The notes beneath the pieces were generated by a model. It saw only the letters and a list, made by a program, of their open reading frames with translations, had not been told where the DNA came from and searched no databases. From Comamonadaceae bacterium (GTDB lineage: Bacteria > Pseudomonadota > Gammaproteobacteria > Burkholderiales > Burkholderiaceae_C), in assembly GCA_947460165.1 (NCBI GenBank), contig CANHKH010000209.1:1-6250 (forward strand): DNA of 6,250 bases, written 5' to 3'. Positions 1-5,558 of the stretch are shown piece after piece; the stretch's first letter is position 1, and each line of letters opens with the position of its first letter. The position numbers were made by a program, and so were the translations under genes.

Positions 1-852
1 GCGCTGCTGGGCACGGACGACCCGCCCTTGCTGCTGTTTGCCATGGGCCGCCTGGCCAGGCAGTGGCAGGACGGTGAGCTTCACGACGCCAGCCAATGCG
101 TGGCCATGGTGGGCAGCCGCAACCCCACGGCCCAAGGCGAGCTCAATGCCCGTGAATTTGCCCACGCCCTGGCCGCCCAAGGCGTGTGCGTGGTCTCTGG
201 CCTGGCCTTGGGCATAGACGGCGCGGCGCACGCCGGCGCGCTCGATGGCGGCGGCCACACCGTGGCGGTGGTGGGCACGGGCTTGGACCGGGTCTATCCC
301 CGTCGCCACCTGGACTTGGCCCACCGCATTGCAGGGCAAGGCGCCATCGTCAGTGAGTTCCCCTTGGGCACGCCCCCCTTGAACCACCACTTTCCGCAGC
401 GCAACCGCCTGATCGCCGGGCTGGCCAAAGCCACTTTGGTGGTCGAGGCCACGCTGCAGTCGGGCTCGCTCATCACCGCGCGCTTGGCGGCCGAGCAGGG
501 CCGGGACGTGTTGGCCATTCCCGGCTCCATTCACTCGCCCCAATCGCGCGGCTGCCACGCCCTCATTGGCCAAGGCGCGCGCCTGGTGAGCTCGGTGCAA
601 GACGTGCTGGATGAAATTGGCTGGGCCAAGCCCTCCAAGGCCAGACCGGCACTGGAGGTCGCCACCCAGGCCGAGAGCCATGAACACCCGCTGTTGGAAG
701 CCCTGGGCTATGAGCCCATGGGCCTGGACGAGCTGCAGCGGCGTTGCGGCTGGCCCACCGACCAGCTGCAAGCCGAGTTGCTGGGGCTGGAACTGGCCGG
801 CCAAGTGGCGCGCCGGCCAGGCGGCGTTTTTCAGCGCCTTTTTCGCGCTTGA
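1..852 (+). CDS. dprA: DNA-processing protein DprA, 5'-truncated by window edge
   Basis: DprA (Smf) binds incoming single-stranded DNA during natural transformation and loads RecA on it in the cytoplasm. The frame is open from base 1, so the N-terminus lies outside the window; 283 residues remain of a family usually about 360-390 long. Fragment numbering: the Rossmann-like DprA domain shows GSR at 38-40, SGLALGID at 66-73, PQRNR at 132-136, SGSL at 154-157 and IPGS at 173-176, all family hallmarks. A C-terminal winged-helix-like domain follows at about 226-280 (HPLLEALG through GGVFQRL), as in many proteobacterial DprA proteins. The stop is TGA at 850-852 and smg follows 41 bases later on the same strand, a common betaproteobacterial pairing. 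No frameshift or missing motif is visible. The assignment is firm; competence of the organism is inference only. Confidence 0.96.
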   Translation, partial: ALLGTDDPPLLLFAMGRLARQWQDGELHDASQCVAMVGSRNPTAQGELNAREFAHALAAQGVCVVSGLALGIDGAAHAGALDGGGHTVAVVGTGLDRVYPRRHLDLAHRIAGQGAIVSEFPLGTPPLNHHFPQRNRLIAGLAKATLVVEATLQSGSLITARLAAEQGRDVLAIPGSIHSPQSRGCHALIGQGARLVSSVQDVLDEIGWAKPSKARPALEVATQAESHEHPLLEALGYEPMGLDELQRRCGWPTDQLQAELLGLELAGQVARRPGGVFQRLFRA

Positions 853-881
853 GTGTGCAAAATTGTGTCGTCCATCTGCGT

Positions 882-896
882 TATATTGGGTCCATG
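882..896 (+). promoter_or_regulatory. Candidate -10 element giving a leaderless smg mRNA
   Basis: TATATT at 882-887 resembles a sigma-70 -10 box. Counting its last base as -7 puts +1 exactly on the A of the smg ATG at 894. No Shine-Dalgarno sequence precedes that ATG (the bases just before it read TTGGGTCC), which fits a leaderless transcript. The -35 side is poor: TTGTGT at 863-868 leaves only a 13-base spacer. This is a suggestion; co-transcription from dprA is equally possible. Confidence 0.25.
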
Positions 897-1406
897 TTTG
901 AAGTGCTGGTCTACGTCTACGAAAACTACTGGCAAGGCGCGGCCTGCCCCGAGGCCCCCCAGCTCGGGCGCAAACTCAGCGCCGCCGGTTTTGAGGCCGA
1001 AGAAATCGAGGCCGCGCTCAGCTGGCTGGACGGCCTGCAACTGGCCGCGCAGCACCTGCGCCCAGCCAGCCCAGCCGGTGCGGCCCAGGCCAGCCCATCG
1101 CCTCATGCAACTCACGCGGTGCTGCCCCAGTCGGCGGGCAGCTTGCGGGTTTACTCCGTGGCCGAACGCGAACACCTGGGCGCCGACGCCCTGGGCTTTT
1201 TGGTGTTCTTGGAAGCCGCAGGTGTGCTGCCCCCCCACATGCGCGAGATCGCCATAGACCGCGCCATGGCCGCCCCCGGCGAGCCCCTGCTGCTCGACGA
1301 CCTCAAAATCATTGTGCTCATGGTGTACTGGAGCTTTGGCGAGGAGCCCGACGCGCTGGTGCTCGACGAGCTCTGCGACGACAGCACCGACCGCTTGGCG
1401 CACTGA
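894..1406 (+). CDS. smg: Smg family protein (DUF494)
   Basis: A 170-residue protein of the Smg/DUF494 family, whose biochemical function is not established; the gene often sits beside dprA in proteobacteria. The start MFEVLVYVYENY is the characteristic family N-terminus, so ATG 894 is chosen although the frame is open further upstream into dprA. Residues 1-53 form the conserved N-terminal part, followed by an Ala/Pro-rich stretch at about 56-82 that looks like a flexible linker. The conserved C-terminal half (RVYSVAEREHLG at 85-96, LDDLKIIVLMVYW at 134-146, ALVLDELCDD at 154-163) ends in an acidic tail. At 170 residues it is slightly longer than E. coli Smg (157), the extra length being in the linker. 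No signal peptide or membrane segment is apparent. No Shine-Dalgarno is visible. The gene ends 58 bases from the converging solute-binding-like gene. Confidence 0.93.
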   Translation: MFEVLVYVYENYWQGAACPEAPQLGRKLSAAGFEAEEIEAALSWLDGLQLAAQHLRPASPAGAAQASPSPHATHAVLPQSAGSLRVYSVAEREHLGADALGFLVFLEAAGVLPPHMREIAIDRAMAAPGEPLLLDDLKIIVLMVYWSFGEEPDALVLDELCDDSTDRLAH

Positions 1407-1464
1407 GCGCCGCCCCCTTCCCGCATCTCGGGCACGCCTGCCCATGCCAGTTTCAAGGCTGGTC
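1407..1464. other. Convergent gap between smg and the dehydrogenase module
   Basis: Both flanking genes end into this 58-base gap. The best hairpin is GGGCA (1430-1434) with TGCCC (1439-1443) around a four-base loop. It has no T-run on either strand, so it is not a convincing intrinsic terminator. Transcription may end by Rho or read through in either direction. Confidence 0.4.
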
Positions 1465-2385
1465 TCAGTCTTGACCCAGGCTCGCCAAGCTCGGGCCGGG
1501 CGTGACGGCGGGCAGCGTGGGCGGCGTCCAGCTCAAACCCTCTTGCTGCGCCCATTGCTGCATGCGACCGTCGCTCAAGGCCTGGGCAATCACTTGGTTG
1601 GTGACCGACAGCAGCGCCTGGGGTGCGCTGGCCAGGGCCACAAAGCCCAGGTTCAGTCCTATGGGGCGGCGCAATTCGGCCAAGACCCAAGGCGCGTCTG
1701 GGTGCTGCAGGCGGTGCGCGTCAAAGGCGGAGGTGGGCAGCAAGAGGCTGTCGATGCGGCCAGTTTGCAGCGCCGCCCAGGCGTTTTCGCGCTGGGACAG
1801 GCTGACCATGTGGCTGCGCAATGCCCCGCCCCGGTACACGCTGATCAAGGTGCCTGCCAAAGTGCCCGTGACCGCGCCTGTCTGGCGGCCTTGCAGGTCC
1901 ATCAGGGTGCGAACGGCGGGCTGGTTTGGCGCTTGCGCCACGGCCAAGGTGGCGGCCTGGTAGGCGTTGCTGGCCACCAACTCGCCCAGGGGCACAAAGG
2001 GGCGCTCGCGTTTGCGCTTGGCGCCGGGGTGGTCTGGCGTGCGGGCGCTGGGGCGGCTGGCCGGCCCCAGGTCGGCGCTGAGCAGGGGAAAGCCGCTGAC
2101 CAAGTCACACAGGCCCGAGGACAGCAGCGCATTGACTTCGTGCGCCAGGGTGGACTCTTTTTCAAACTCGGTCTCAAAGGGCAGGACCTTCAATTCGCGC
2201 CCGCTGGCCTCGGCCACGGCGCGTGCCAAGCGAATGTCAAAGCCACTGGCTTGGCCGGCCCGCACCTGCGACTGCGGCGGGTTGTCCTGGCTCACGCACA
2301 CCGTCAGCGGCGCGCCCACAGCCCAGTTGCTCAGCCACAAGGCGGCCACACCCAGGCCATGTTTCAGGGCTTCAAGCGCACGCAT
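1465..2385 (-). CDS. Quinoprotein-dehydrogenase-associated solute-binding-like protein (MxaJ/XoxJ-like)
   Basis: A 306-residue protein, probably periplasmic, resembling family-3 extracellular solute-binding proteins of the subtype found beside PQQ dehydrogenases. A signal peptide fits residues 1-25 (basic start, hydrophobic core LGVAALWLSN, cleavage near AVGA). The mature start TVCVSQDNPP recalls the C-x-D-x-x-x-P start of MxaJ/XoxJ proteins; GFDIRLARAVAEA (48-60) and GLCDLVSGFP (91-100) are typical binding-protein lobe segments. C30 and C93 are the only cysteines and could pair in a disulfide. A basic, Arg/Lys-rich loop spans about 110-129 (KRKRER at 123-128). No permease or ATPase gene is in the window, so a role in dehydrogenase maturation or cytochrome interaction is likelier than import; that is inference. 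Start choice: AAGGAG at 2399-2394 lies 8 bases before the ATG at 2385 but only 2 before another ATG at 2391, so 2385 is preferred. The upstream cytochrome stop is at 2388, which suggests translational coupling. Confidence 0.8.
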   Translation of the reverse strand: MRALEALKHGLGVAALWLSNWAVGAPLTVCVSQDNPPQSQVRAGQASGFDIRLARAVAEASGRELKVLPFETEFEKESTLAHEVNALLSSGLCDLVSGFPLLSADLGPASRPSARTPDHPGAKRKRERPFVPLGELVASNAYQAATLAVAQAPNQPAVRTLMDLQGRQTGAVTGTLAGTLISVYRGGALRSHMVSLSQRENAWAALQTGRIDSLLLPTSAFDAHRLQHPDAPWVLAELRRPIGLNLGFVALASAPQALLSVTNQVIAQALSDGRMQQWAQQEGLSWTPPTLPAVTPGPSLASLGQD

Positions 2386-2387
2386 GT

Positions 2388-2741
2388 TCATGGCTCCTTG
2401 CCGCCGCGCGAGCCCACGTAGGCCCACAGGGCCTGGACCTGGGCGGGCGACAGCGCGTCTTTGAAGGAAGGCATGTTGCCCTTGCCCTGCAAGAGGGATT
2501 GCACAAAGCGCTCCGCTTGCTCGGTGGGGAATTTGCGCAGGTCGTACACCGTGGTGCCTGAATTGACCATGTTGCGGCCATGGCACTGGGCGCAGCTGCG
2601 CTGGTATTGCTCGCGGCCTTGCTCAATCTCGGCAGGGGCAAAGCGGGCGCTGCTTTGCGCCTGCACGGCCCCGGTCACACAGAGCAAAGCCAGCCAGACA
2701 AAAGCCTTGGGTCTGCCCCTCAATTCAAGGCAAAGGTCCAC
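2388..2741 (-). CDS. Small class I c-type cytochrome, likely electron acceptor of the PQQ dehydrogenase
   Basis: A 117-residue exported monohaem cytochrome c. It shows a signal peptide (hydrophobic FVWLALLCVTGAV, cleavage after VQA near residue 28), one haem-binding CAQCH at 50-54 (C50, C53, H54) and a likely distal ligand M90 in GNMPSF, followed by a C-terminal helix (PAQVQALWAYV), the class I fold order. Position and size match XoxG/PedF-like cytochromes that take electrons from PQQ in the adjacent dehydrogenase. The start is uncertain. GTG at 2741 has a good upstream AGGGGG six bases away and overlaps the dehydrogenase end by 22 bases. TTG at 2723 overlaps the dehydrogenase stop as TTGA and gives a more typical basic signal peptide (111 residues), but has no ribosome binding site. 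The stop at 2388 lies two bases from the chosen start of the next gene. The frame continues open far upstream antisense-free within the dehydrogenase gene, but that part is a shadow. Confidence 0.88.
   Translation of the reverse strand: MDLCLELRGRPKAFVWLALLCVTGAVQAQSSARFAPAEIEQGREQYQRSCAQCHGRNMVNSGTTVYDLRKFPTEQAERFVQSLLQGKGNMPSFKDALSPAQVQALWAYVGSRGGKEP
2394..2399 (-). promoter_or_regulatory. Ribosome binding site of the MxaJ/XoxJ-like gene
   Basis: AAGGAG on the - strand, inside the last codons of the cytochrome gene. Its 8-base distance to the ATG at 2385, against 2 bases to the ATG at 2391, decides the start. Confidence 0.75.
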
Positions 2742-4399
2742 ACCGACCCCCCTGCGGGCACCTTGGCCATGCGCTCGTCGCCCAGCAAGGCCCACACGCC
2801 GCCTGAACCATTGAGCACGGTGATGTACTGCTTGCCCTTGTGCGACCAGGTCACGGGCAGGCTGATCAGGCCAGAGCCGGTTTGGAACTGCCAGAGTTTT
2901 TTGCCCGTGCGGGCATCGACCGCGATGAATTCGCCGGTGGCGGCACCTGTGAAAACCAAGCCGCCCCCGGTGGACAAGGTGCCCGCCATGCTGGGCATGT
3001 CCGGCCAGGGCATTTGCCATTTGCTTTTGCCGGTCAGAGGGTCTATGGCGCTCAAGTGGCCGTGCGTCTTGCCCTTGGGCAGGTTCACGCCGCGAAAGTT
3101 CACGCCCAGGTACCACTCGCCTTTTTTGTACTCGGGCTTGGCCAGCTGGTAAGGCCAGCTGATGTCCAGGGTGTTGGCGTAAGCCAGGCCGGTGGCGGGG
3201 TTCCAGGACATGGGGCTCCAGTTTTTGCCGCCCAGCACCGAGGGGAACACCTCTTCGTCAGAGCCGGCGCGCACCCGGCGGGTGACTTCAGACTCCACCG
3301 GTCTGCCGGTGGCCAGGTCAATCCGGTCGGCCCAGTTCACCCGCACATAGGGGTTGGCGGCCAGCAGCTCGCCGTTGCTGCGGTCCAGCACATAAAAAAA
3401 GCCATTGCGGTTGGCCTGGGCCAGCACCTTGCGGGTTTTGCCCTTGATCTTGAGGTCCACCAGCATGCCGACCTCGGTGGCGTCGTAGTCATAAGGATCG
3501 TTGGGGGAGAACTGGTAGTGCCACACCAGCTCACCGGTTTTGGGCCGGATCGCCAGCACCGAGCAAATGTAGAGGTTGTCACCCAGGCGGGCCTGAGCGT
3601 TCCAGGGGCCGCCATTGCCCGTGCCCCAGTACACCAGGTCGAGCTCAGGGTCGTAAGCGCCGGTCAGCCAAGTGGGTGCGCCGCCCTTCATGGCGGTGTC
3701 GCCGGGCCAGGTGTGGGCGCCTTTGTCTTGGCCTGCAGCGGTGGTGTGCATGCGCCAGAGCTTGGCGCCCGTGGCCGGGTCCCAGCCGTCAATGAAGCCG
3801 CGCGTGCCGTACTCGCCGCCGGCAATGCCAGTGAGGAGCACCCCGTTGGCGATCAGGGGTGCACCCGTCATGGCCTGACCCTCTTGGTAGTCGGCGGCTT
3901 TGCTGCGCCACAGCTGCTTGCCGGTTTTGGCGTCCAGGGCCAGCACATGGGCGTCCAGCACGGTGCGGAAAATCTTGCCTTCATAAATGACGGCGCCCCG
4001 GTTGACGATGCCGCAGCAGGCCATCTTGAACACATCTTGCGGCAGCTCGATGTCGTGCTTCCAGATCTGGCGACCCGTCAGCGGGTTGAGCGCGATGGTG
4101 GCGTTGTGGGTGGTGACGTACATCACGCCGTCGTGCACGATGGGCTGGGCCTCCTGGCCTTGCGGGTTGTTCAAGCTGTAAGACCACAGGGGCTGGAGCT
4201 TGCTCACGTTCTGGGTGTTGATCTGCTTGAGCGGGCTGTAGCGCTGGTTGTGGTAGCCCATGCCGTAGGTCAGCACATCGCCAGGGGTGGCGCTGTCATT
4301 TTGAAGGGCGTCCAGCCCTTGGGCTTGGGCGCCCAAAAAAACCAAAGTGGCCGATACCGCGGCCATGACGCCGGCCAGGGCCCTCAAAGACATTCGCAT
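2720..4399 (-). CDS. PQQ-dependent alcohol dehydrogenase, methanol/ethanol family, with lanthanide-type Asp pair
   Basis: A 559-residue periplasmic quinoprotein that should oxidise a primary alcohol (or aldehyde) using PQQ and pass electrons to a cytochrome c. The signal peptide ends after AQA (24-26). Eight-bladed propeller W-motifs are visible, e.g. 103-113, 154-164, 206-215, 283-293, 451-461 and 493-503, each of the form A-x-(D/N/R)-x-x-T-G-x-x-x-W. Expected active-site residues by motif: adjacent cysteines C128-C129 (vicinal disulfide), E196 in GGEYGTRG, W244 (PQQ stacking), N262 in GTGNGGPWN, catalytic D304, and R331 in NRNGFFYVLDR. D306, two residues after D304 (PYDYDAT), is the extra carboxylate associated with lanthanide rather than calcium enzymes; the motif is not the canonical XoxF WDYDG. 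No C-terminal haem domain is fused, unlike quinohaemoproteins. The start at ATG 4399 is supported by GGAG seven bases upstream; a TTG at 4420 lies before that site and is rejected. Substrate cannot be read from sequence. Confidence 0.95.
   Translation of the reverse strand: MRMSLRALAGVMAAVSATLVFLGAQAQGLDALQNDSATPGDVLTYGMGYHNQRYSPLKQINTQNVSKLQPLWSYSLNNPQGQEAQPIVHDGVMYVTTHNATIALNPLTGRQIWKHDIELPQDVFKMACCGIVNRGAVIYEGKIFRTVLDAHVLALDAKTGKQLWRSKAADYQEGQAMTGAPLIANGVLLTGIAGGEYGTRGFIDGWDPATGAKLWRMHTTAAGQDKGAHTWPGDTAMKGGAPTWLTGAYDPELDLVYWGTGNGGPWNAQARLGDNLYICSVLAIRPKTGELVWHYQFSPNDPYDYDATEVGMLVDLKIKGKTRKVLAQANRNGFFYVLDRSNGELLAANPYVRVNWADRIDLATGRPVESEVTRRVRAGSDEEVFPSVLGGKNWSPMSWNPATGLAYANTLDISWPYQLAKPEYKKGEWYLGVNFRGVNLPKGKTHGHLSAIDPLTGKSKWQMPWPDMPSMAGTLSTGGGLVFTGAATGEFIAVDARTGKKLWQFQTGSGLISLPVTWSHKGKQYITVLNGSGGVWALLGDERMAKVPAGGSVWTFALN
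2748..2753 (-). promoter_or_regulatory. Candidate ribosome binding site of the cytochrome c gene
   Basis: AGGGGG on the - strand, six bases before GTG 2741 and formed by consecutive GGG glycine codons near the dehydrogenase 3' end. GGG-GGG is unusual against the GGC-rich codon use around it, which hints at selection for the site. It favours the GTG start over TTG 2723. Confidence 0.45.
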
Positions 4400-4406
4400 G
4401 GGTGAT

Positions 4407-4410
4407 CTCC
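4407..4410 (-). promoter_or_regulatory. Ribosome binding site of the PQQ dehydrogenase gene
   Basis: GGAG on the - strand, seven bases before the ATG at 4399. It fixes the start there: a TTG at 4420 in the same frame lies upstream of the site and cannot use it. Confidence 0.8.
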
Positions 4411-4440
4411 AGTGGTTCAAGGGTCCTGCTCGGTGAGCCC

Positions 4441-4453
4441 GGCCACGGTGGCC
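4441..4453. repeat. 13-base perfect dyad GGCCAC-G-GTGGCC
   Basis: Two six-base arms around a single central base, about 45 bases upstream of the dehydrogenase start. As DNA it could be an operator. As RNA it could form a five-base-pair hairpin with a three-base loop in the leader. High GC makes a chance occurrence plausible. Confidence 0.35.
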
Positions 4454-4500
4454 GTCAACCCCATGCCTTAATGTCTTTGCAGCCTTTGCCAGGCGCAGCT

Positions 4501-4531
4501 GGGAATTCCCTGATCAATTGCAATGAATTGA
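4501..4531. repeat. AT-richer dyad cluster upstream of the dehydrogenase
   Basis: GGGAATTCCC at 4501-4510 is a perfect 10-base palindrome. It is followed by TCAATT (4514-4519), six spacer bases and the inverted arm AATTGA (4526-4531). This is the most AT-rich part of the leader, in a GC-rich setting, and lies between the secF terminator and the dehydrogenase. It may be a regulator binding site or promoter region; no known operator consensus was recognised. Confidence 0.35.
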
Positions 4532-4540
4532 CAACCCATG

Positions 4541-4568
4541 AAAAAAGCCCGCATCAGCGGGCTTTTTT
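4541..4568 (-). terminator. Rho-independent terminator of the secD-secF operon
   Basis: A perfect hairpin GCCCGC / GCGGGC (4547-4552 with 4557-4562) with loop ATCA, flanked by six A on one side and six T on the other. Read on the - strand it is a GC stem followed by TTTTTT, 17 bases after the secF stop. It would also work on the + strand. It separates secDF transcription from the dehydrogenase module. Confidence 0.93.
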
Positions 4569-4585
4569 GAACCACCACAGCAGCT

Positions 4586-5539
4586 TCAAACCGTCGCCCC
4601 TGCGTTCGGATCTTTGGGGTCGACATCGTCTTTTTTGGTGGGCTTGATCAAGTCCTCGCGCTGCACACCCAACCACATGGCAATGGCGGCCGCCACAAAC
4701 ACCGAGGAGTAAATGCCGAACAAAATACCAATGGTCAGGGCCAAGGCAAAGTAGTAGAGCGTGGCGCCGCCAAACAGCAGCATGGACAGCACCATGATTT
4801 GCGTGGAGCCGTGGGTGATGATGGTGCGGCTGATGGTCGAGGTGATGGCGTTGTCTATGACTTCCACGGTGTTCATCTTGCGGTAGCGGCGAAAGTTCTC
4901 GCGCACCCGGTCAAAAATCACCACCGACTCGTTCACCGAGTAGCCCAGCACGGCCAGCACGGCGGCCAGCACCGCCAGCGAAAACTCCCACTGGAAAAAG
5001 GCAAAAAAGCCCAGGATGATGATGACGTCGTGCAAGTTGGCAATGATGGCGGCCACCGCAAACTTCCACTCAAAGCGAAAAGCCAGGTAGACCATGATGC
5101 CGACCACCACCATGGCCAGGGCTTTGAGGCCGTCGATGGCCAGTTCCTCGCCGACTTGGGGTCCCACAAATTCGGTGCGCTTGAGGGTCACCGCTGCATC
5201 GTCGGCCTTGAGGGCCGCCACCACGCGGTCGCTTTGCTGGGCGCTGCTCACGCCTTTTTGCACGGGCAAGCGGATCATCACGTCGCGCGCGGTGCCAAAG
5301 TTTTGCACCTGCACGTCGGTGTAGCCCAGGCTGGCCACGGTGCCGCGCACTTTCTCCAAGTTGGCCGGCTGGCTGTAGCTCACCTCCATGAGCGTGCCGC
5401 CTGTGAACTCCACCGACAGGTGCAGGCCGCGGCTGAACAAAAAGAAAACAGCCAGCGCAAAGGTCAAAAAGGAAATTGCGTTGAAGACCTTGGCATACCG
5501 CATGAACGGGATGTCGCGTTGGATTTTGAAAAGTTCCAT
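4586..5539 (-). CDS. secF: Protein translocase subunit SecF
   Basis: SecF pairs with SecD in the inner membrane, where they use the proton gradient to help pull proteins through SecYEG. The 317-residue product has the normal length. The N-terminal MELFKIQRDIPFMRY leads into a first membrane helix at about 17-36. The periplasmic domain opens with VEFTGGTLMEV (43-53), and five more membrane helices lie in about 138-291. Family motifs include FEWKFAVAAIIANLHDV (156-172) and SVNESVVIFDRVRENFRR (201-218), with D210 matching the functionally important helix aspartate, and SRT at 237-239. The C-terminal tail is charged and cytoplasmic. ATG 5539 is chosen because the family N-terminus begins there and AAGGA lies nine bases upstream; the open frame before it overlaps secD. 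The gene starts 19 bases after the secD stop, so the two form an operon ending at the terminator at 4541-4568. Confidence 0.97.
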   Translation of the reverse strand: MELFKIQRDIPFMRYAKVFNAISFLTFALAVFFLFSRGLHLSVEFTGGTLMEVSYSQPANLEKVRGTVASLGYTDVQVQNFGTARDVMIRLPVQKGVSSAQQSDRVVAALKADDAAVTLKRTEFVGPQVGEELAIDGLKALAMVVVGIMVYLAFRFEWKFAVAAIIANLHDVIIILGFFAFFQWEFSLAVLAAVLAVLGYSVNESVVIFDRVRENFRRYRKMNTVEVIDNAITSTISRTIITHGSTQIMVLSMLLFGGATLYYFALALTIGILFGIYSSVFVAAAIAMWLGVQREDLIKPTKKDDVDPKDPNAGATV

Positions 5540-5548
5540 GGTGCTCAA

Positions 5549-5553
5549 TCCTT
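5549..5553 (-). promoter_or_regulatory. Ribosome binding site of secF
   Basis: AAGGA on the - strand in the 19-base secD-secF gap, nine bases before ATG 5539. It confirms that start over upstream in-frame codons within secD. Confidence 0.7.
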
Positions 5554-5558
5554 GTGCG

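Larger units (their letters stand above)
4400..4540 (-). other. Upstream region of the dehydrogenase module
   Basis: This non-coding stretch must hold the promoter and leader of the three-gene module, since a terminator closes the preceding operon at 4541-4568. TTGTCA on the - strand at 4534-4529 resembles a -35 box, but no matching -10 lies 16-18 bases on, so no promoter is called. It contains two dyads (listed separately) and a short direct repeat, CTTTGC at 4475-4480 and 4484-4489 on the + strand. No riboswitch-like fold or small ORF with a ribosome binding site was recognised. Confidence 0.5.

Noticed and set aside
833..849. Hairpin AGCGC / GCGCT at the dprA end
   Set aside because: The T-run is in the loop and not after the stem, and the hairpin lies within coding sequence, so it does not look like a terminator before smg.
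1430..1443. Hairpin GGGCA / TGCCC in the convergent gap as a bidirectional terminator
   Set aside because: Only five base pairs and no T-tract on either strand; not supportable as an intrinsic terminator.
1312..2421. Long + strand open frame (369 codons) opposite the solute-binding-like gene
   Set aside because: Its start lies inside smg and its translation is compositionally odd (Gln/Ala/Gly-rich, no family motif). It is explained as the antisense shadow of the real gene.
2650..2741. Cytochrome c as a lipoprotein because of a Cys in the signal region (LALLC)
   Set aside because: The residue before the Cys is Leu and the hydrophobic stretch continues past it to a normal VQA cleavage site, so a lipobox is not satisfied.
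2840..4405. Long + strand open frame (521 codons) opposite the PQQ dehydrogenase
   Set aside because: It is antisense to a gene with clear family motifs, has low-complexity Gly/Val/His-rich translation and no recognisable domain. High third-position GC commonly opens such shadow frames.
4471..4490. Sigma-54 promoter upstream of the dehydrogenase (TGGCAAAGGCTGCAA on the - strand)
   Set aside because: The GG and GC doublets are 8 bases apart instead of the required 10, so it fails the -24/-12 spacing.
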